From: Kitasatospora sp. NBC_01287 | Lineage (GTDB): Bacteria > Actinomycetota > Actinomycetes > Streptomycetales > Streptomycetaceae | DNA: 64,000 bases | Direction of reading: 5' to 3' | NCBI RefSeq assembly: GCF_026340565.1 | Contig: NZ_JAPEPB010000001.1 | Span: forward strand, 2,642,501-2,706,500 | Part shown: piece after piece, positions 9,530 through 18,185 of the stretch | How positions within the stretch are numbered: position 1 is the stretch's first letter | Layout of the letters: every line of letters starts with the position of its first letter | Notes under the pieces: generated by a model | What the model was told of the DNA's origin: nothing | Seen by the model: the letters and a program-made list of their open reading frames with translations, nothing else | Database searches by the model: none | Translations under genes and position numbers: made by a program

Positions 9530-10183
9530 CTAGGCCAGGTCCCCGTGCCGGACGGCCCAGAGGGCGGCCTGGGTGCGGTCGGCCAGGTCGAGCTTCATCA
9601 GGATGTTGGAGACGTGCGTCTTGACCGTCTTCTCGGAGAGGTTGAGGGCGCGGGCGATCTCCCGGTTGGAGCGGCCGTCCGCGATGTGGCCGAGCACCTC
9701 GCGCTCCCGCTCGGTCAGGGTGCCGCCCCGGCCGTGCGGAGCGCGCGGGGCGTCGTCGGCGAGCAGGGCGCCGGCCAGCTCGGGCTGGAGCAGCACATGG
9801 CCCGCGTGCACCGAGCGGATCGCCCCCGCCAGCGCCTCGGGGTCCACGTCCTTGTAGACGTACCCGGCGGCGCCCGCGCGCAGCGCCGGGACCACGGTGC
9901 GGTGTTCGGTGAAGCTGGTGACGATCAGCACCCGGGCCGGGTTGCCCTCGGCCTTGAGCCGCTTGAGCGCCTCCAGACCGTCCACGCCGGGCATCTTGAG
10001 GTCCATCAGGACCACGTGCGGCGCGAGTTCCTGAGCCTTCGCCACGCCCTCGGCGCCGTCGGCGGCCTCGCCCACCACCTCGATGTCGTCCTGGACCTCC
10101 AGGAAGGTGCGCAGGCCGCGGCGGACCACCTGGTGGTCGTCGACCAGCAGCACGCGGATGGCTGTCGAGTGGTTCTCAGGCAC
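9530..10183 (-). CDS. NarL/FixJ-type response regulator
   Basis: A 217-residue regulator with an N-terminal receiver domain (Asp pair at 15-16, phospho-acceptor Asp61 in VLMDLKMP, Thr/Lys further on) and a C-terminal LuxR-type HTH (LTEREREVLGHIADGRSNREIA). It overlaps the 3' end of the sensor kinase gene by 8 nt, so the pair is translationally coupled and the kinase is its cognate partner. Target genes are not evident. Confidence 0.95.
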   Translation of the reverse strand: MPENHSTAIRVLLVDDHQVVRRGLRTFLEVQDDIEVVGEAADGAEGVAKAQELAPHVVLMDLKMPGVDGLEALKRLKAEGNPARVLIVTSFTEHRTVVPALRAGAAGYVYKDVDPEALAGAIRSVHAGHVLLQPELAGALLADDAPRAPHGRGGTLTEREREVLGHIADGRSNREIARALNLSEKTVKTHVSNILMKLDLADRTQAALWAVRHGDLA

Positions 10184-11399
10184 CGGGGACCTCCAGTTCG
10201 ACGACTGTGCCGCGGCCGACGCCCGAAGTGGCCGAGGTGAGGGTGAGACGGCCGCCGACGCTCTGCGCGCGGTCGCGCATCGAGACCAGCCCGAGATGCC
10301 GGCCGGCCTCGCGGACGGCGGCCGGGTCGAAGCCGCGGCCGTCGTCGGTGATGGTCAGTGTCGCGCCGCGGGTCGCGGTGCCGCGCAGGGTGACGCACAC
10401 GTTCTTCGGCTCGGCGTGGCGCAGCGCGTTGTGCAGCGCCTCCTGGGCGATCCGCAGCACCGCGGCCTCCTGGGCGGGCGGCAGGGTGCGCACGCCGCCG
10501 TCGGACTCGAAGACGACGGCGGCGCTGTGCGCGCGGTCCAGCACCTGCGTCTGGGAGGCGAGGGTCGCGACCAGCCCGTCCTCGTCGAGCGCGACCGGGC
10601 GCAACTCGACGACCACCGAGCGCAGTTCGTCCGCCGCCTCGGCCGCCAGCCGGGTCACCTCGTCGAGTTCGGCGCGGGCCCGCTCGGGGTCGCGGTCGAG
10701 CAGGGTGGCGGCGGCCTTGGCGGTCAGGCGCAGGCTGAAGAGCTTCTGCGAGACGGCGTCGTGCAGGTCGTGCGCGATCCGCGCCCGCTCGCCGGCCAGC
10801 GTGAGTTCGCGGCTGCGCTCGTAGAGGCGGGCGTTGGCGAGGGCGATGGAGGCGTGCGCGGCCAGGATGCGCAGCAGGCGCTCGTCGTGGTCGGTGAAGC
10901 CGTCGGCCTTGTTGGCCAGGAAGATCGCGCCGAGGATCTCGTCGTTGCCGATGATCGGCATCCCGAGGAAGTCGCTCATCTCGGGATGCGCGCTCGGCCA
11001 CCCCCCGAAGGCGGCCGCCTTGCGGACGTCGGCCAGCCGGGTGGGGGCCGCGTCGTGCAGCATCGTGGCCAGCACCCCGTGCTGGCGCGGCAGCGGCCCG
11101 ATCGCCTTCCACTGCTCGTCGCTCACCCCGTCCACCACGAACTGCGCGAACCCGCCGTGGTCATCGGGCACGCCGAGCGCGGCGTACTCGGCGCCCAGCA
11201 GGCTGCGCGCCGAGGCCGTGATGCGGCGCAGCACCTCGCGGACCTCCAGGTGGGCGCTCATCGCGAGGACGGCATCGCTGACGGTCTCCAGGCCGTCGAG
11301 GCAGGCGTCATCGAGCGGGTGGGCGTCGGCGGGCGTGTGGGCGTCGCCGAGCGGGTGGGCCGGCGCGGGTGCGGCGGGCCGGTGGTGCGTGTTCCCCAT
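10176..11399 (-). CDS. GAF-domain sensor histidine kinase (NarL-system type)
   Basis: A 407-residue cytoplasmic kinase. A GAF sensor (about 45-190, with 'LGAEYAALGV' and 'FLGMPIIGNDEILGAIFLANK') is followed by a HisKA_3 dimerisation helix with the phospho-acceptor His213 (RIAHDLHDAVSQ). The C-terminal HATPase_c domain has EALHNALRHAEPKNV and DDGRGFDPA. There is no membrane helix, so it should sense an intracellular ligand or redox cue through the GAF domain. ATG 11399 follows GGGCGGC; the longer frame upstream is Pro-rich and unlikely. Confidence 0.92.
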   Translation of the reverse strand: MGNTHHRPAAPAPAHPLGDAHTPADAHPLDDACLDGLETVSDAVLAMSAHLEVREVLRRITASARSLLGAEYAALGVPDDHGGFAQFVVDGVSDEQWKAIGPLPRQHGVLATMLHDAAPTRLADVRKAAAFGGWPSAHPEMSDFLGMPIIGNDEILGAIFLANKADGFTDHDERLLRILAAHASIALANARLYERSRELTLAGERARIAHDLHDAVSQKLFSLRLTAKAAATLLDRDPERARAELDEVTRLAAEAADELRSVVVELRPVALDEDGLVATLASQTQVLDRAHSAAVVFESDGGVRTLPPAQEAAVLRIAQEALHNALRHAEPKNVCVTLRGTATRGATLTITDDGRGFDPAAVREAGRHLGLVSMRDRAQSVGGRLTLTSATSGVGRGTVVELEVPGA

Positions 11400-11582
11400 G
11401 CCGCCCACGCTACCGCCACGCCCCGCCCTCGGGCCTGGGGCCGGGGACGGGGCGGGGGTAGGGCGGAGGGCGTAGGGCGTAGGTACGGGGACGCCGGCCA
11501 GCAGGGTGCGCCTCGGCACCGCACAGGTCGTACCGACCCCTGGTCGGCCCGCACCTCACCAAGATCCGCTTGGATGGGCCGC

Positions 11583-12296
11583 ATGGAGCACCTCACCGCC
11601 GCGCTGACGGCCAACCACTACCCCGGTCGCGGCGTCCTCTGGGCCCGCACCCTCGACGGCACGCTGCTCGGCGGCTACTTCCTCACCGGGCGCAGCCCGG
11701 CCTCGCAGGCGCGCACGCTCGGTGTGGTGGAGCGGTCCGGTGCCGTCGAGCTGATCGTGGCGCCGACCCCCGCCGAGCAGCGCGAGCACGACCACCTGCG
11801 GCACTACGCCGCCGCCCGGGAGAGCGGCGGGTGGCTGGCCTTCGGCAACGGGGAGCAGGTCGCGACGGTGGCCGACCGGCTCGCGGAGGGCCAGGCGCCG
11901 GGCTCCGCGCTCGACGGGTTGGACTACGAGCCCGACCCGCCGATCTTCACGCCCAGGCTGACCGTTGTCGCTCGGAGCGGCGACCCGCACGGGCAGGCCT
12001 GGTTCGGCGCCGCCCGGCACAGCGCCGGCCCGCGCGGTGCGACCGACCGGCTCACCCTGCGGGTCGGCGAACTGGCGCCGGGCGAGGGAGTCCTGCTGAC
12101 CACCTACCGGTCGCCGGACGGGCAGGCGATCGCCACGGGCGCGCCGTTCACCGAGGTCGCGATCACCGCGCCCGACCGCATCGCGCTGCTCGACCAGGTG
12201 TGGGCCGCCCTTCGCCCCGAACTGCGGGTCGCGGCAACCGTCTTCGCGCCCGGCGCGCTGGCCGGGGCGGAACTGCGGGCGCAGGCGCGAGGCTAG
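11583..12296 (+). CDS. IMP cyclohydrolase-like (PurO-type fold) protein
   Basis: A 237-residue protein I place in the family of archaeal-type IMP cyclohydrolase homologues. This rests on the N-terminal YPGRGVLWARTLDGTLLGGYFLTGRSPASQAR region, the conserved F-G-N-G-x-Q motif, and the internal YEPDPPIFTPR and LTTYRSPDGQ motifs. Members hydrolyse or cyclise purine intermediates, but a housekeeping PurH normally does this in actinobacteria, so its real reaction is uncertain. ATG 11583 follows GGATGGG. It is divergent from the sensor kinase. Confidence 0.65.
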   Translation: MEHLTAALTANHYPGRGVLWARTLDGTLLGGYFLTGRSPASQARTLGVVERSGAVELIVAPTPAEQREHDHLRHYAAARESGGWLAFGNGEQVATVADRLAEGQAPGSALDGLDYEPDPPIFTPRLTVVARSGDPHGQAWFGAARHSAGPRGATDRLTLRVGELAPGEGVLLTTYRSPDGQAIATGAPFTEVAITAPDRIALLDQVWAALRPELRVAATVFAPGALAGAELRAQARG

Positions 12297-12301
12297 GAGC
12301 T

Positions 12302-12331
12302 GTCCGGCCGGACCCTGGGAGCCGGCCGGAC
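12302..12331. terminator. Bidirectional stem-loop between convergent genes
   Basis: Perfect 10-bp inverted repeat (12302-12311 with 12322-12331) filling the 39-nt gap between the convergent PurO-like and AraC genes. Confidence 0.7.
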
Positions 12332-12335
12332 TCCC

Positions 12336-13235
12336 TCAGCGCTGGGCGCGGCGGAAGTCGCCCGGGGTGCGGCCGGTTTCGCGGGCGAAGAACTTGCCGA
12401 AGTTGGTGGCCTCGGTGAAGCCCAGCGCGCGGCCGACCGCGGCCACGGGCAGGTCGGTGTGGGCGAGCAGGCGCTGCGCCTGCAGGGCGACGCGGGCGTC
12501 GGCGAGCTGCTTGGCGCTGCGGCCGGTGGCGGCCAGGCAGGCGCGGGTCAGGGTGCGCGGCGAGTAGCCGAGCCGCGCGGCGTAGGCCTCGACGGAGCGG
12601 GTGGTGGCGAAGGATCGCTCCAGCTCGCGCCGGAAAGCGAGGTGGACCTCGGCGCCGGGTGTGGCCGGGTCCGGGAGGCGGGCCGGGTCCGGGAGGCGGG
12701 CCATCCGGATCAGCAGCGCACCGAGGAGTTGGCGCAGCAGCGCACCGGTCAGTTCGGCGGCGTCGGCGAGCGCTCGCAGGGTCCGGTACTCCGCGGCCAA
12801 CTCCGTCACGGCGCGGTCGAAGGCACCGAACTCGTCGGGCGCCAGCCGCCGGGCGACCGGACCGAATCCGTCGAGCACCTCGCGCGTCGCGGGCAGCGGT
12901 GGCGGGAAGTCGGCGGTGAAGAGCAGCAGGACGGCGTCGAGGTCCGCGGGGCGGCCGCTCGCGCCGGTGGAGGGCAGGCGCTGCACCTGGCCGGGCCGCA
13001 GGTGCAGCAGCGTGCCAGGGGCGCAGGGGTGGGTGACGAAATCGACCATCGCCGTGCCGTGGCCGCCACGCACCAGCATGACCTGGTGAAAGTCCAGGCG
13101 GCTCGGCCGGCGGGCCACCGAGGACCTCAGGCGCGACTTCAGCGCGTCGAAGGTCAGCACCTCGATGCCGGCGGGCGCCCGGTCGGGGTTGTCGTAAGCG
13201 ATGTCGATGACATCACGCTGTCCATTTTCGACCAT
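12336..13235 (-). CDS. AraC family transcriptional regulator
   Basis: A 299-residue regulator with an N-terminal cupin-like sensor (residues ~20-130; 'FHQVMLVRGGHGTAMVDF...LHLRPGQVQRLP') and two C-terminal AraC HTH units. The second unit holds the family signature (VGRALGFTEATNFGKFFARETGRTPGDFR). It is divergent from the SnoaL-like gene, a common regulator-target arrangement. ATG 13235 follows GGGACCCGAG. Confidence 0.9.
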   Translation of the reverse strand: MVENGQRDVIDIAYDNPDRAPAGIEVLTFDALKSRLRSSVARRPSRLDFHQVMLVRGGHGTAMVDFVTHPCAPGTLLHLRPGQVQRLPSTGASGRPADLDAVLLLFTADFPPPLPATREVLDGFGPVARRLAPDEFGAFDRAVTELAAEYRTLRALADAAELTGALLRQLLGALLIRMARLPDPARLPDPATPGAEVHLAFRRELERSFATTRSVEAYAARLGYSPRTLTRACLAATGRSAKQLADARVALQAQRLLAHTDLPVAAVGRALGFTEATNFGKFFARETGRTPGDFRRAQR

Positions 13236-13374
13236 CTCGGGTCCCGACCCTACCTCGTCCGCGGGATGGTCACCGGGGCATCGTGGAGTCACGGCCGAAC
13301 GGCGGCTGCCACACCGGGCAGCCCGCCGAGGGGGCCGTCACCACCACCCCTTCGAGAAGTGAGGACCTTCCACC

Positions 13375-13761
13375 ATGTCCCCTGTCATCACCGACCCGGC
13401 GCGGCTGCCGATCGTGTTCCAGGACGCGCTGAACGCGGGCGACGTCGACGGCGTGCTGGCCCTGTTCGCCCCGGACGCGGGCATGCGCACGGTGGCCGGC
13501 GAGCAGCTCACCGGCGCCGCGGCGCTGCGCGCGGAGATCAGCGGAACCGTCGCCGCCCGCGGCAGGCTGACGAACGTCCAGCGGCACACGCTCGTCGGCG
13601 CGGGGACCGCCCTCCTGGTCACCGACTGGACCATGGAGATCGACGGCCCGGGCGGCGAACGGATCACCCCGACCGGCACCACCGCCAACGTCGCCCGCCG
13701 GGACGCCGACGGTGGCTGGCGCTTCACCGTCCTCAACCCGCTTGGCACGAGCGGTAGCTGA
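13375..13761 (+). CDS. SnoaL/NTF2-like (DUF4440-type) protein
   Basis: A 128-residue single-domain alpha+beta cone protein. It begins with a typical 'FQDALNAGDVDGVLALFAPDA' helix-helix segment and ends 'DADGGWRFTVLNPLG', as in small ketosteroid-isomerase-like proteins of unknown substrate. GAGG lies upstream of ATG 13375. The divergent AraC gene is its likely regulator. Confidence 0.8.
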   Translation: MSPVITDPARLPIVFQDALNAGDVDGVLALFAPDAGMRTVAGEQLTGAAALRAEISGTVAARGRLTNVQRHTLVGAGTALLVTDWTMEIDGPGGERITPTGTTANVARRDADGGWRFTVLNPLGTSGS

Positions 13762-13768
13762 CGATCGA

Positions 13769-14518
13769 TCAGGCATGGAGGGCGACCGGCTCCAGGTACA
13801 GGGTGTCCGTACCGCCGGCGTCCGCACCCACGGCCAGACCGGCGCCCGGCCAGGTCATCTTGACCGAGTGGGTCTCCCCGGGCGGCGTGATGGTCATGGT
13901 GGTCACCGTGGCGGCGGGGTGGCCCTTGGGGTTGGTGCGGTACCAGATGGTGAACATGGAGTCCTGCGACTTGGCCAGGGTGATGGTGGTCGGCTGCTGC
14001 CGGCCGCGCGGCACCGAGGTGGACCCCTCGCTGGTGACCAGGTCGACCCCGGCGAAGCCGGTCAGGGTGCAGGTCTCGCCCTTGTTGTAGAGCGAGACGG
14101 TGACCGACGCCATGTCCTGGTCCGGCGGCGTCGCGTTGCCCGCGGAGACGTCCGGGATCAGGTTGTCCGTGGTGCAGGCGGCGATCGTGGCCTTGCCCGT
14201 CCCGGTGGCGCCGGTGGTGGGGGCCTTGGAGGCGACCGGGGTCTTGGAAGCGACGGGAGCCTTGGGGCTCGCCCCGCCTGCCCCGCCGGTGCCGGTGGTG
14301 CCGGTGGTGCCGGTCGTGCCGGTGGTGCCGGTCGTGCCGGTGGTGCCGGTCGTGCCGGTCGTGCCGGTGCCGCCCGAAGCCTTGGCACTGCTCGGCGCCG
14401 ACGCCGCCTGGCCGCCGCCCGTGCCGGCCGGCCCGCTGACGTCGTCCTGACAGGCCGTCAGTGCCAGCCCGGTCACGACCAGCATCGCACTTGCCGCCAG
14501 GGCACGCTGAACACGCAT
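13769..14518 (-). CDS. DUF4232 lipoprotein with Gly-Thr-Thr repeat linker
   Basis: A 249-residue secreted lipoprotein. The signal peptide ends in an L-T-A-C lipobox. The next ~85 residues are a Ser/Ala linker with eight or more G-T-T triplets, then Lys/Pro/Ala/Thr repeats. The C-terminal DUF4232 domain starts at 'ACTTDNLIPDVSAG' and has the typical Cys pair and 'VSLYNKGETCTLTGFAGV'. Function is unknown; such proteins sit on the outer face of the membrane. ATG 14518 follows GGGAGA. Confidence 0.85.
   Translation of the reverse strand: MRVQRALAASAMLVVTGLALTACQDDVSGPAGTGGGQAASAPSSAKASGGTGTTGTTGTTGTTGTTGTTGTTGTTGTGGAGGASPKAPVASKTPVASKAPTTGATGTGKATIAACTTDNLIPDVSAGNATPPDQDMASVTVSLYNKGETCTLTGFAGVDLVTSEGSTSVPRGRQQPTTITLAKSQDSMFTIWYRTNPKGHPAATVTTMTITPPGETHSVKMTWPGAGLAVGADAGGTDTLYLEPVALHA
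14286..14370. repeat. 9-bp tandem repeat encoding Gly-Thr-Thr
   Basis: About nine copies of a 9-bp unit alternating GCCGGTGGT and GCCGGTCGT inside the DUF4232 gene. The period is a multiple of three, so copy-number changes alter linker length without shifting frame. Confidence 0.85.
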
Positions 14519-14537
14519 CTGAGATCTCCCGTGGGTT

Positions 14538-14569
14538 CTGGTGGTCGCGGCCCCCGCCGCGACCACCAG
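14538..14569 (-). terminator. Stem-loop terminator downstream of proS
   Basis: Perfect 13-bp stem (14538-14550 with 14557-14569) and a 6-nt loop, about 90 nt past the proS stop codon on the minus strand. Confidence 0.75.
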
Positions 14570-14658
14570 TAGCGTCACACAGGCGATCGTGCTCTTCCAG
14601 GCTTCGGCGGCTGCGGGGACAGAGCTGTGACGGTGTCCCGTTCCTGTCCCAAACCGAC

Positions 14659-16365
14659 CTACCGCGCCGCCCCCAGCACCTGCCGCACCCGCTGCGCGGC
14701 CTCGGCCACCGGCACCCGTTCCGTCTCGCCCGTGGCCCGCGAGGTCAGCTCGACCACGCCCTCGGCCAGGCCGCGCTTGCCGACCGTGATCCGCAGCGGG
14801 ATGCCGACCAGCTCGACATCGGCGAACTTCACGCCGAGCCGCTCGTCGCGGTCGTCGACGATCACCTCGACGCCCGCCGCCAGCAGCTGCTGGTAGACCT
14901 CCTCGCCCGCCTTCGCCGTCTCCGCGTCCTTCGGCTGGGCGACCACCACCGCCGCGGCGAACGGCGCGATCGACACCGGCCAGGCGATTCCCTTGTCGTC
15001 GTGGTGGCACTCGATGGCGGCGGCCATCGCGCGCTCGACGCCGATGCCGTAGCTGCCCATGACCAGGGTGACCGGGGCGCCGGCCGCGTCCTGCACGGTC
15101 AGGCCGAAGGCCTGGCTGTACTTCTGACCGAGCTTGAAGATGTGGCCGACCTCGATCGCCTTGCGCACCTGGAGCGGCTCGCCGCAGTGCGCGCAGGGCT
15201 CGCCGGCCGCCGCCTCGCGCAGGTCGGCCCACTGCCCGACGGTGATGTCGCGCTCGACGTCCACGCCGCGCAGGTGCACGCCGTCGGTGTTCGCGCCGGT
15301 GAACATGGCGCGCCGACCCCGCAGCGACTCGTCCGCCAGGATCGGCAGCGAGGTGACGCCGACCGCGCCGAGGCTGCCCGGCAGGGCGCCCAGGACCGCC
15401 TGGATCTCCTCGGGGCGGGCCGGCCGCACCGTACTCGCGCCGGTGGCGTCGATCAGCTTCTGCTCGGCCAGCGCGTGGTCGCCGCGCAGCAGGATCAGGG
15501 TGAGGCGCTCGTCCAGCACCTGGACCAGGGTCTTGATCTGGCGCTCCGCCGCCGCGCCGAAGCCCGTCGCCAGGTCGTCGATGGTCCGCACACCGGGGGT
15601 GTCGAAGCGCTCGGGGGCGGGCCGGCCGGCCTCGTCCTCGGTCGGCGACAGTCGAGAAGTCGCCTTCTCGATGTTCGCGGCGTAGCCGCAGGCGGGGCAG
15701 TGCACGACGAAGTCCTCGCCGACCTCGGCGGGGCACATGAACTCGGTGGAGGTGGAGCCGCCCATCGCACCGCTGGAGGCCTCGACCGGGATCGCGGGGA
15801 TGCCGAGCCGGGTGAAGATCCGCAGATAGGCGGCGCGGTGCCGCTCGAAGGCGGTGTCCAGCCCCTCGCCGGCCAGGTCGAAGGAGTACGCGTCCTTCAT
15901 GGTGAACTCGCGGGTCCGCATCAGGCCGGCCTTGGGGCGCGGCTCGTCGCGGAACTTGGTCTGGAACTGGTACCAGATCTGGGGCAGTTGGCGGTAGGAG
16001 CTGAGGTCGGCGGCGAGCGTGGAGAAGATCTCCTCGTGCGTCATGCCCAGGGCCAGCTCGGCGCCCCTGCGGTCCTTGAGGCGGAACATCTCCTCGCCCA
16101 TGGTCTCCCAGCGGCCGCTGCGCTGCCAGACCTCGGCCGGGTGCACGGTGGGGAGCAGGAACTCCTGCGCGCCGATCGCGTCCATCTCCTCGCGGATGAT
16201 GCCCACCACCTTGGCCCGCACCCGCACCGCGAGCGGCAGCAGCGAGTAGTGACCCGCCATCAGCTGCTTGACGTACCCGGCACGCAGCAGCAGCCGGTGG
16301 CTCGGCGCCTCCGCGTCCGCGGGGGTCTCGCGGAGGGTGGGGATGTGCATCTGGGACCAGCGCAT
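14659..16365 (-). CDS. proS: Proline-tRNA ligase (bacterial type)
   Basis: A 568-residue class II aminoacyl-tRNA synthetase that charges tRNA-Pro. Motif 1 region (MDAIGAQEFLLPTVHP), motif 2 (FRDEPRPKAGLMRTREFTMKDAYSF) and motif 3 (GSYGIGVERAMAAAIE) are present. An editing (INS) domain is inserted between motifs 2 and 3, as in long bacterial ProS. The anticodon-binding domain forms the C-terminus. ATG 16365 has GAAGG 8-10 nt upstream; the extended frame upstream is not supported. Confidence 0.97.
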   Translation of the reverse strand: MRWSQMHIPTLRETPADAEAPSHRLLLRAGYVKQLMAGHYSLLPLAVRVRAKVVGIIREEMDAIGAQEFLLPTVHPAEVWQRSGRWETMGEEMFRLKDRRGAELALGMTHEEIFSTLAADLSSYRQLPQIWYQFQTKFRDEPRPKAGLMRTREFTMKDAYSFDLAGEGLDTAFERHRAAYLRIFTRLGIPAIPVEASSGAMGGSTSTEFMCPAEVGEDFVVHCPACGYAANIEKATSRLSPTEDEAGRPAPERFDTPGVRTIDDLATGFGAAAERQIKTLVQVLDERLTLILLRGDHALAEQKLIDATGASTVRPARPEEIQAVLGALPGSLGAVGVTSLPILADESLRGRRAMFTGANTDGVHLRGVDVERDITVGQWADLREAAAGEPCAHCGEPLQVRKAIEVGHIFKLGQKYSQAFGLTVQDAAGAPVTLVMGSYGIGVERAMAAAIECHHDDKGIAWPVSIAPFAAAVVVAQPKDAETAKAGEEVYQQLLAAGVEVIVDDRDERLGVKFADVELVGIPLRITVGKRGLAEGVVELTSRATGETERVPVAEAAQRVRQVLGAAR

Positions 16366-16498
16366 GAGCGGTGAACCTTCTCGACGAGGTGCGGCACGAC
16401 GGGCGACCGCCCTGGTCGGCGGGCCCTGATGAGGACCGAGCGTAGGGCCTGCGGCCGGCGGCGCGGCGCGATTTTCGGGCCGCCCGGCCCAGGACACG

Positions 16499-16551
16499 GT
16501 GAAGGCCCGGCCGGACCGTGGGGAACTCCCCAGGGCCGGCCGGGCCTTCAC
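16499..16551 (-). terminator. Stem-loop terminator after the XRE-MurA gene
   Basis: Perfect 16-bp stem (16499-16514 with 16536-16551) with a 21-nt loop, 16 nt past the stop at 16567. It separates this gene from proS, which must have its own promoter in 16366-16498. Confidence 0.8.
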
Positions 16552-16566
16552 CGGCGAGCGACGGGC

Positions 16567-18096
16567 TCAGATGTCGCGGAAGGTCTCGATCCGCGCCCCG
16601 ACCGAGTTCAGCCGGTCGGCCAGGTCCTCGTAGCCGCGGTTGATCACGTAGACGTTGCGCAGCACCGAGGTGCCCTCGGTGGCCAGCATCGCGAGCAGCA
16701 CCACCACCGCCGGGCGCAGCGCGGGCGGGCACATCATCTCGGCGGCGCGCCAGCGGGTCGGGCCCTCGACCAGCACCCGGTGCGGGTCCATCAGCTGGAC
16801 GTTGGCGCCCAGCCGGGTCAGCTCGGTGAGGTAGATGGCCCGGTTGTCGTAGACCCAGTCGTGGATCAGCGTGGAGCCCTGCGCGGTGGCCGCGATGGCG
16901 GCGAAGAACGGCACGTTGTCGATGTTGATGCCGGGGAACGGCATCGGGTGGATCTTGTCGATCGGCGCGTGCAGCTTGGACGGGCGGACCGTCAGGTCGA
17001 CCAGCCGGGTGCGGCCGTTGTCGGCGAAGTACTCGGGGCCGCGGTCGTAGTCGAGGCCCATCTCCTCCAGCACGGCGAGCTCGATCTCCAGGAACTCCAC
17101 CGGCGCCCGGCGCACCGTCAGCTCGGAGGAGGTCACCACGGCGGCGGCGAGCAGGCTCATCGCCTCCACCGGGTCCTCCGAGGGGGCGTAGTCGACGTCG
17201 CAGTCGATCACGGCCTGGCCGTGCACGGTGAGGGTGGTGGTGCCGATGCCCTCGATCTTGACGCCGAGCCGCTCCAGGAAGAAGCAGAGGTCCTGGACCA
17301 TGTAGTTGGGACTGGCGTTGCGGATCACCGAGACGCCGTCGTGCCGGGCGGCGGCGAGCAGGGCGTTCTCGGTCACGGTGTCGCCGCGCTCGGTCAGCAC
17401 GATCGGGCGCTCGGGGCCGACCTGGCGGTCGACCTCGGCGTGGTACAGGCCGGTGGTGGCGGTCACCTCCAGGCCGAAGCGGCGCAGCGCGGCCATGTGC
17501 GGCTCGACGGTGCGGGTGCCGAGGTCGCAACCGCCGGCGTAGGGCAGCTTGAAGCGGTCCACCCGGTGCATCAGCGGGCCGAGGAACATGATGATCGAGC
17601 GGGTGCGGCGGGCCGCCGCCTGGTCCATCGCGTCCAGGTCGAGTTCGGCCGGCGGGGTGATCTCCAGGTCCGCGCCGTCGTTGATCCAGCGGGTCTTCAC
17701 GCCGATGCTGTTCAGCACCTCCAGCAGGCGGTAGACCTCCTCGATCCGGGCCACCCGGCGCAGCGTGGTGCGGCCGGTGGTGAGCAGCGAGGCGCAGAGC
17801 AGCGCGACGCAGGCGTTCTTGCTGGTCTTGACGTCGATGCTGCCGGAGAGCCGGCGACCGCCGACGACCCGCAGGTGCATCGGACCGGCGTAGCCGAGGG
17901 AGACGATCTCGCTGTCCAGCGCCTCGCTGATCCGGGCGATCATCTCAAGGCTGATGTTCTGCCCACCGTTCTCGATGCGGTTGACCGCACTCTGGCTGGT
18001 CCCGAGCGCGGTGCCGAGCTCGGCCTGTGTCCAGCCGCGGTGCTTGCGGGCGTCACGGATGAGCTTGCCGATACGCGAGAGGTAGTCATCTGCCAT
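16567..18096 (-). CDS. XRE-type HTH fused to UDP-GlcNAc 1-carboxyvinyltransferase (MurA-like)
   Basis: A 509-residue fusion. Residues 5-65 are an XRE/Cro HTH (GWTQAELGTALGTSQSAVNRIENG). Residues ~73-509 are an EPSP-synthase-fold MurA homologue, which transfers enolpyruvate to UDP-GlcNAc in peptidoglycan synthesis. The substrate-binding Lys-Asn is kept (K93-N94 in TSKNAC), and so is the catalytic-loop Cys (C190 in AGGCDLGTRTVEPH), so the enzyme half looks catalytically competent. An HTH on a MurA fold suggests a DNA-binding sensor of cell-wall precursors. A palindrome just upstream supports autoregulation. Confidence 0.88.
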   Translation of the reverse strand: MADDYLSRIGKLIRDARKHRGWTQAELGTALGTSQSAVNRIENGGQNISLEMIARISEALDSEIVSLGYAGPMHLRVVGGRRLSGSIDVKTSKNACVALLCASLLTTGRTTLRRVARIEEVYRLLEVLNSIGVKTRWINDGADLEITPPAELDLDAMDQAAARRTRSIIMFLGPLMHRVDRFKLPYAGGCDLGTRTVEPHMAALRRFGLEVTATTGLYHAEVDRQVGPERPIVLTERGDTVTENALLAAARHDGVSVIRNASPNYMVQDLCFFLERLGVKIEGIGTTTLTVHGQAVIDCDVDYAPSEDPVEAMSLLAAAVVTSSELTVRRAPVEFLEIELAVLEEMGLDYDRGPEYFADNGRTRLVDLTVRPSKLHAPIDKIHPMPFPGINIDNVPFFAAIAATAQGSTLIHDWVYDNRAIYLTELTRLGANVQLMDPHRVLVEGPTRWRAAEMMCPPALRPAVVVLLAMLATEGTSVLRNVYVINRGYEDLADRLNSVGARIETFRDI

Positions 18097-18107
18097 GGCG
18101 GAGACGA

Positions 18108-18125
18108 TATCTCATGGATGAGATA
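18108..18125. promoter_or_regulatory. Palindromic operator candidate upstream of the XRE-MurA gene
   Basis: Perfect 8-bp inverted repeat TATCTCAT/ATGAGATA separated by GG, ending 12 nt before the start codon at 18096. It is AT-rich against its surroundings and overlaps the probable -10 region. The HTH of the adjacent gene product is the obvious candidate ligand; that link is inference. Confidence 0.6.
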
Positions 18126-18130
18126 CGAGC

Positions 18131-18164
18131 GCGGGCGGCGCCCCCGCTCAGGGGTGCCGCCCGC
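18131..18164 (-). terminator. Stem-loop terminator of the FHA-ABC transporter gene
   Basis: 14-bp stem with one mismatch (18131-18144 with 18151-18164) and a 6-nt loop, 22 nt past the stop at 18186. Confidence 0.65.
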
Positions 18165-18185
18165 GTTCGCGCTGGTGAGGCCGCG

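Noticed and set aside
13769..17530. 1253-residue minus-strand open frame
   Set aside because: Only the last 249 residues (DUF4232 lipoprotein from 14518) are real; the rest is an alternative frame over proS and the MurA-like gene, rich in Arg/Gly/Pro.
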